A stretch of DNA of 64,000 nt from Mucor racemosus (lineage: Eukaryota > Mucoromycota > Mucoromycetes > Mucorales > Mucoraceae), in the NCBI GenBank assembly GCA_027405735.1, contig JAPEHQ010000004.1:1798001-1862000 (forward strand), read 5' to 3'. The notes under the pieces were generated by a model, which was not told the origin of the DNA, did not search any database, and saw only the letters and a list, made by a program, of their open reading frames with translations. How positions within the stretch are numbered: the stretch's first letter is position 1; every line of letters starts with the position of its first letter. The translations under genes were made by a program, and so were the position numbers. Shown piece by piece: positions 59,299 through 64,000 of the stretch.

Positions 59299-59858
59299 TG
59301 TTTATATATATATACTTAAGATAATCAGCTAAAATACAATTAGAACTACTAGATATATTTATTAAGTATATGTATAAGGAAAAAAAGATGAAGATCTCAA
59401 GCTATGAGTATAAAGATCAGGTATTTATATGTTTTAGGAGCGCGGATATAGGGTATAACATTCGATAGTTGAATCTTGATTTCATAAGTTGGGAGACCAG
59501 TTGTATGAGGTTTTGATGTAAATAGATATGACCAGAATCAGATCCGACAAGGAGGAGGCAAAGCTAAGTAGATAGAATATTATTTATAACAGAACAAACC
59601 AATGTGAATCGTCGGTAACGATTTCGATTGGCTCAGCTTCAATAATATCACCTCATCTTAGACTAAATAAAATATATAATAAAATCACTCCACCTTATTC
59701 CATAATTGAGATAAAGTTGATATGAATCATTCCTTCCAGTTCCTAACTTTAATGATCATGTCCAGATACCATATTAAGAATTTACGATGAACCATACATT
59801 CTGCGCTCATTATTAGTATTACATAATCCAGCTCAATATTTAGTCAATATCCTAAACA
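59299..59858 (+). mobile_element. Solo LTR (560 bp) with target duplication ATGCC
   Basis: Starts TGTTTATATATATATACTT and ends CAATATCCTAAACA (TGTTTA/TAAACA inverted ends), flanked by ATGCC at 59294-59298 and 59859-59863. Repeat C copy 1 (around 17615) has the site unoccupied. The sequence differs from the 443- and 379-bp LTRs, so it is a second retrotransposon family. Confidence 0.8.
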
Positions 59859-59955
59859 ATGCCCATGGGAAGCATAGTTCGGCTGTAGTGACTGTCGTGA
59901 TTTTTGTCAAAAGCGCAATCCACATCATATACTCATGATATGTGATTTCGTCTTT

Positions 59956-60460
59956 TTATGAGCCATCTGTGCGTTCTGCAGAAAGATTAATGTAATTTAT
60001 GATTTTACGAAAGTGGTCAAGAGGCAAGAAGAACAAGAGATGATCCAAGAATGTGGCATTTTTTGAATTAACCAAGTTCAACTTCGCTTTTGATTGCTGA
60101 TAACTTTCACCACAAAGTCTATCATCAGCAAATACTTCTCCATCTGTCCAAAAATCAATAGGAGCTAAATCGACTTCCAACTGTTCATCTTTGTCTTTCA
60201 TAGCATCTTTCAAAAAATCCTCGGTTTCTTCGAGTTTCGAGAGCAGTAATAACTTCAGTAGGATCAGTAGTATGGAGAACGCCAGTTTCAAGTGGACCAA
60301 GATACTTAATACTACCTTGTTATACTGTCATTCTAATACCGGATACTTCATCCAAGCTGACATTGTACATGGCATGGCTATTTACCTCGGATCGACCAGT
60401 TATTTTTCCTTTGAAGCACAAACGAGGTGTATTTCAGTCATACTTCGCATGTAAAACGTT
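59956..60460 (-). pseudogene. Remnant of a piggyBac-type (DDE_Tnp_1_7) transposase, N-terminal part
   Basis: Minus-strand fragments in order are FKGKITGRSEVNSHAMYNVS (about 60415 on, ending at a stop), YLGPLETGVLHTTDPTEVITAL (about 60305 on) and, after a frame change, EETEDFLKDAMKDKDEQLEV...APIDFWTDGEVFADD...FLDHLLFFLPLDHFRKI with a stop at 59956. The last segment resembles the region before the first catalytic Asp of piggyBac-like transposases of Mucorales, where an FFLP.DHF.. motif is common; this is from memory. The catalytic domain is absent. The stop and frame breaks show it is dead. Confidence 0.45.
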
Positions 60461-60779
60461 TTTAGCATCTACATTATTAATAAAACGCTTGCTGAGTTAT
60501 AAAAGTACGTTAACATCAAAATTGGGATGAGATGGAGACATAATGTTTAAAGTTTCCGCTGTAAATTATGTTTACTTCAAATGTAAAATTTAAAAAAAGT
60601 TAATAATGAATATAATTTTTATCAGATAAACCATATTTCTGGCGGCTCTGAACTTCATAGCTCCCACACGCAATTACAAAAATCTATTCCCTAACCATCC
60701 AAATATCCACTATTATATATATATATATAATTATTATTGGCCCAGATGGGCTTGCCTAATCTCTACCTGTTAATTATAC
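60461..60779. other. Non-genic A+T-rich spacer
   Basis: A short TA run (60714-60730). Nothing else is recognised. Confidence 0.4.
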
Positions 60780-60975
60780 AGTCGAACCTTATTATTTATT
60801 GAAATTTCGATACCTGTATTGCACAGTTGCTTGAGATATTTAAACAGCCGCGTCCGGAGAGTCCGATGTTTTTTTTTTCAGAAATTTACAGCTTTGAAAT
60901 ATTATTAGATGGCCGCATCCGGAGATTGTTCGGCATTTTTTTTGGAAGACTAACCATTTACAAAAATGTGGATCT
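60780..60975 (+). repeat. Fragment of repeat D with pogo/Tigger-like terminus
   Basis: It starts CAGTCGAACCTTATT directly after TA, then GAAATTTCGATACCTG, CAGCCGCGTCCGG, AGATGGCCGCATCCGGAG and TTGTTCGGC, matching D copy 2 at 36800-36990. TA followed by CAGTCGAACC is a common form of pogo-type terminal repeats. Confidence 0.55.
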
Positions 60976-61106
60976 AATTTCGTTTCTTTTGGTTTCAATC
61001 TTTTTAATTTGAGCTGAAAAAAGTAAGTATGATCATAGTTTTACTTTTGATTGTAATTCTTACGCCATTTTATAAGGTTGTCTTCATCTCATTCATGAAC
61101 ACCTTT

Positions 61107-61245
61107 CACTATGAAGAAAAAACCTCTTAATTCTCTTAATTGTGCCACATTAAGGAAAATAAGAAAATTTTCACTGTTTATTTTTTAAATTTCGTCTTAA
61201 AATGGCATAATTAATAAGAGAATTAAGGGATTTTTCTTCATAGTG
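61107..61245. mobile_element. CACTA-type MITE, 139 bp
   Basis: Terminal inverted repeats of about 45 bp: left CACTATGAAGAAAAAACCTC, right inverted CACTATGAAGAAAAATCCCT. Flanked by TTT on each side, agreeing with the 3-bp duplication of CACTA/EnSpm elements. Too short to code. Confidence 0.7.
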
Positions 61246-61854
61246 TTTTATTCATTACGATAATCCATGCTTATTAATAAAATTTTTATTACGTTGGAAA
61301 CTAACACGGGGACCTCATTGTTGATTTAATATCCTCTAAAAATACCCAGTGAGTAAATAATAATGTTTATTGCTTTATATGAATAGCAACAGCCGACTTG
61401 ATTTGTACTAGCCAAACTGTCATGAGTCTGTTAAGCTTAATCTATTATTATATGACTATCCTAATCACATCATACATTATTACCTTATCCGAATTGCATA
61501 TCAATCTCCAGCTTATCCAAGTCATTCTATTACTACCGGCACTGCGGCACAACCAATGACCACATTACAATATCAACTTACTCGCATTCAAGTTATAGAG
61601 TAATTCAGTAGCATTGTGTCCCTGAAGTCTAGTTCATGAAGGAAACTAGACTCTTAAATAATTTAGTATAAATAACCATCATATTTTCATATTTTCTTTT
61701 ATTTCTTTGTCAGTTCTCCTCATCATTTTCTTTATTATATATTTTAAAATAAACGTAAACATAACAAATAAGTTTTTGTCTGTATCTCTTGCCCCTTGTA
61801 TAATATAACCCTGATAAGCGTATTCCCTTCATATTCAATGAGAATTATTAGTCG
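61246..61854. other. Spacer with a possible 3' exon
   Basis: A plus-strand stretch 61411-61603, preceded by TTGTACTAG, reads PNCHESVKLNLLLYDYPNHI...GTAAQPMTTLQYQLTRIQVI and ends in TAA. It is protein-like, but an overlapping frame is also open and no upstream exon was found, so it may be a remnant. No other gene is seen. Confidence 0.3.
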
Positions 61855-61985
61855 CAGTAGTGGCCATGTGGCGCTCTATATAAGGCTAATAAGGCTATTT
61901 CGCTGCTAAAAAAAAGTTTTCAAAAATATTAGCCTTATAGAGCGCATGGCCTTGGATGTGGTTGTCTTATATAGCGCGTCTACTG
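61855..61985. mobile_element. Pogo/mariner-like MITE, about 131 bp
   Basis: The ends are CAGTAG...CTACTG, followed on the right by TA. The left arm GGCCATGTGGCGCTCTATA and the right arm inverted GGCCATGCGCTCTATAAGG pair, as do CGCTATATAAG segments nearer the ends, making an almost complete hairpin. The TA and the CAGTAG start suggest Tc1/mariner-pogo. The left TA is not adjacent, so the boundary is tentative. Confidence 0.5.
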
Positions 61986-62723
61986 TACCTGAAAGTTTGA
62001 AAAAACATTAGGACACCTAAAAAGAAGCTACACTCCAAAAGGTCATTTGCTTTTTTTTTTTTCTTTTTTTCTTTTCTTCAGAAGATGTAGTTCTTCAGCC
62101 TTTTCAATCAAGGTCTTGAAGTTATGAATCAAACATTATTCCTGATATAAATTTCAGTTACAATGACAATGGTGCCATTTTAGTGTTTTTCGCTATTTTT
62201 TGTGCAAATATATGGTCACTCAAAACTTTCGAAAATTCTTAGAAAACCAAGGACATTTAAGATTTTTTTCGGTGAACAATACTCTTAGATATAATTAAAG
62301 TTGTTTTTTCAATGTTTTTCTCATAAAATCTACTAATTATGTTTATAAATTAAGTCAATTCATTAGAATGTAGTCAATAAAATATTTAAAGAACACTCAT
62401 ATCACGAATAACTCTCCAGTTAAAAGCTCAAATAAAAGAAGCACTTGACAGAAATTATAGACCATCCCATTGACTACAATTAAGTGTCTGTTCTTTAAAA
62501 AATATGCATTTTTGATAGAGCAATGAGGATATCAAATATAGCCCTGATCTTTGACCTCAACTAACATCAAAATATTCTAGTTCTAAAGGATTTGCGAAAG
62601 ATAGTGTTAGGAACTTTTCTCAACAAATTTAGAAATCAAAGGATATATTCGAGGGCTACAAATAATATTTAATTGACTAGATCTTATTAATATATGATTT
62701 ATTGCATAAATTCGAAAATATTA

Positions 62724-62757
<34 letters not shown>
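61986..62757. other. Non-genic spacer ending in a 30-base T tract
   Basis: No gene is recognised. T run at 62727-62756. Read on the minus strand this is a 30-base A run following sequence from 62760 upward, which could be a retroposition tail or simply a homopolymer. Confidence 0.4.
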
Positions 62758-62758
<1 letters not shown>

Positions 62759-62777
62759 ATTTCACAGCTTAAAAAGC

Positions 62778-63041
62778 ATTTCAAGGGCCGCACCGGCGGA
62801 ATCTGTCCGTGAGTTCCGGATGAGCAATCATGAAAACACATATGCATCATGTCAAAAGCAAAGCTATGGCATTGGAAGAATAGGGGAACATGTTCATTTT
62901 TTATTACAATTGCGAAAGTTGTCAACAGATGTACAATACTGTTATTTTTTTTTTGAGCATAAAGAATATATTTTTATTAATTTTCAAAAAAAGTATGAGT
63001 CGAGAAAAGAGGATGTGTATGTTATTGATTTGCGAATTTAA
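62778..63041 (+). pseudogene. Coding-like exon or remnant, about 85 codons
   Basis: Preceded by a T tract and TTTCACAG (a good acceptor), the frame reads SLKSISRAAPAESVREFRMS, NHENTYASCQKQSYGIGRIG, EHVHFLLQLRKLSTDVQYCY and ends VYVIDLRI with TAA at 63039-63041. The first part is distinctly G+C-richer than its surroundings. It could be a last exon, but no earlier exon was found. It ends 42 bp from the convergent alpha-COP stop. Function unknown. Confidence 0.35.
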
Positions 63042-63082
63042 AGTGTAGAAGCGTAGATGAAAGATGTTGTTGTATGTAAATT

Positions 63083-64000
63083 TTAGTTTCCACCAATCTT
63101 TGCAACCTCACAAATATTACATGCCTTTCCTTCATACTCGGGTTTATAAGAAGCCTTACAATAGCAACATTCAACCTTGGGAGAACCGCGATAAATGGGC
63201 TCGAAACTTGCCGCACAGACATCGAATGGATTATATTGATCATAATCAAAAGCAAGTTCATCATGTAAAGTACGTTCACAGACAGATTGAATTTTACGAG
63301 CCTAAATCATCAAACAAGTCAATAAAAATATTTATGCATTTGCTTAATTTTATATTTACCTCATCTGCAACAGTTCTAGGAGGAGCAAGTTCAAGCAATC
63401 TTGAAGCAAATTGAGAAGCTGTACTGAAATTTTTGGTTCTAAAAGCTTGCTTTGTAGCTTGACGTAAAGCTAATTGCATATGTGGTGTTTGTAATTGACA
63501 ATGTGCAAAGTAAGCAGCTAATTCAAGGGCACGCTTCATATCTTCAGGAGTTTGACCAGTAATAGATCTACGCTTTTGTTCCATGGACAAACCTAAAAGA
63601 TACTCACGACAGATATCGACTAATTGAGCCAATTCGTTTGCTTCCCCATCGTTAGTTGTCACTGTAAATAAAACAGAATGCAATAGTAATTTGAAATGTT
63701 GAGCAGCCGCAATCAATTTACCAGAAGTAAAGAGACGATAAGCCATTTGAAGTTGTGTGGTTACGATAGTTTGGAAGTTGTAAACTGCAATAGGTAGTGT
63801 GTTACGAGGAGTAGAGGTCTCGGGATTACGACGCAAGTTATAGGTCACGCTGGGGGTGCTGGCAACGCCAGCAAGAGAAACATGAGCAGCTTGATAGATG
63901 GCCAAAAAGTGAGATTTAAGAGGTTCAAACTTGACGATACCCTTTTGACGATTGAGGATTTGCATAGCACTTTCGAAAGCACCGGCAGCGATATGATCGG
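63083..64000 (-). CDS. Coatomer alpha subunit (alpha-COP), C-terminal part
   Basis: Exons 64000-63360 (continuing off the right edge) and 63301-63083 give the last 285 or so residues. The visible part is the C-terminal epsilon-COP-binding domain: VRSGK-like QMAYRLFTSGKLIAAAQHF, then ELAAYFAHCQLQTPHMQLAL, KQAFRTKNFSTASQFASRLL, ARKIQSVCERT, and the terminal zinc-binding module CCYCKASYKPEYEGK...CNICEVAKIGG. Alpha-COP (yeast Cop1/Ret1) is the scaffold of the COPI coat for Golgi-to-ER vesicles. The WD40 N-terminus lies outside the window. The intron (63359-63302) has a GTAAAT donor and TTTAG acceptor. Confidence 0.95.

Overview
The window is nuclear DNA of a fungus, most likely a Mucorales species (Mucoromycota). 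The DNA is strongly A+T-rich. Genes carry short introns of about 40-100 nt with GTAAGT/GTATGT donors and TAG/CAG acceptors. The conserved proteins are fungal or eukaryotic: a Cbk1/Cot-1 NDR kinase, an FHA-RING ubiquitin ligase, a BuGZ-type zinc-finger protein, a CBM21 glycogen-targeting PP1 subunit, a TALE homeodomain protein, a DHA1 drug/H+ antiporter and alpha-COP. Species cannot be fixed from the sequence alone. I assembled all exon joins by hand by matching splice phases.

Layout. 1-10.6 kb is gene-rich: the start of an unknown low-complexity protein, a decayed gene, a small secreted protein, the FHA-RING ligase, an HD-domain hydrolase whose stop codon overlaps that of the ligase, and the NDR kinase. 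10.9-20.3 kb is a gene-poor repeat mosaic (families A, C, D, F here named for convenience) with solo LTRs. 21.7-27.1 kb holds WBP11-like, CBM21 and TALE-homeobox genes. 27-31 kb is non-genic except for a badly decayed coding region. 31.2-32.8 kb is the MFS transporter. 33-39.4 kb is a second repeat-rich stretch: two direct copies of family B enclosing pseudogenes, a D copy and a hAT-like element built of AGCTCG motifs. 40-52.1 kb is a second gene cluster: two small unknown genes, BuGZ, a small Cys/His protein, a TPR-like protein, a SEL1-repeat protein and two head-to-head aldo/keto reductase paralogues flanking a 55-residue ORF. 52.2-62.7 kb is a third mosaic with the inverted counterpart of the 16-20 kb block, solo LTRs with target duplications, MITEs of hAT, CACTA and pogo type, and a piggyBac-like remnant. 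The right edge is the 3' half of the alpha-COP gene.

Functionally the host genes are housekeeping and signalling genes (polarity kinase, ubiquitin ligase, COPI coat, glycogen metabolism, spindle/splicing factors) with no sign of an operon-like or biosynthetic cluster. The noteworthy material is in the repeats. Two otherwise different repeat families share a conserved core bounded by inverted copies of TTTTTCGTGGRGA. Repeat copies at separate loci act as natural empty sites, so LTR insertions can be read with 5-bp target duplications. Several short non-autonomous elements show their superfamily from terminal repeats and target duplications.
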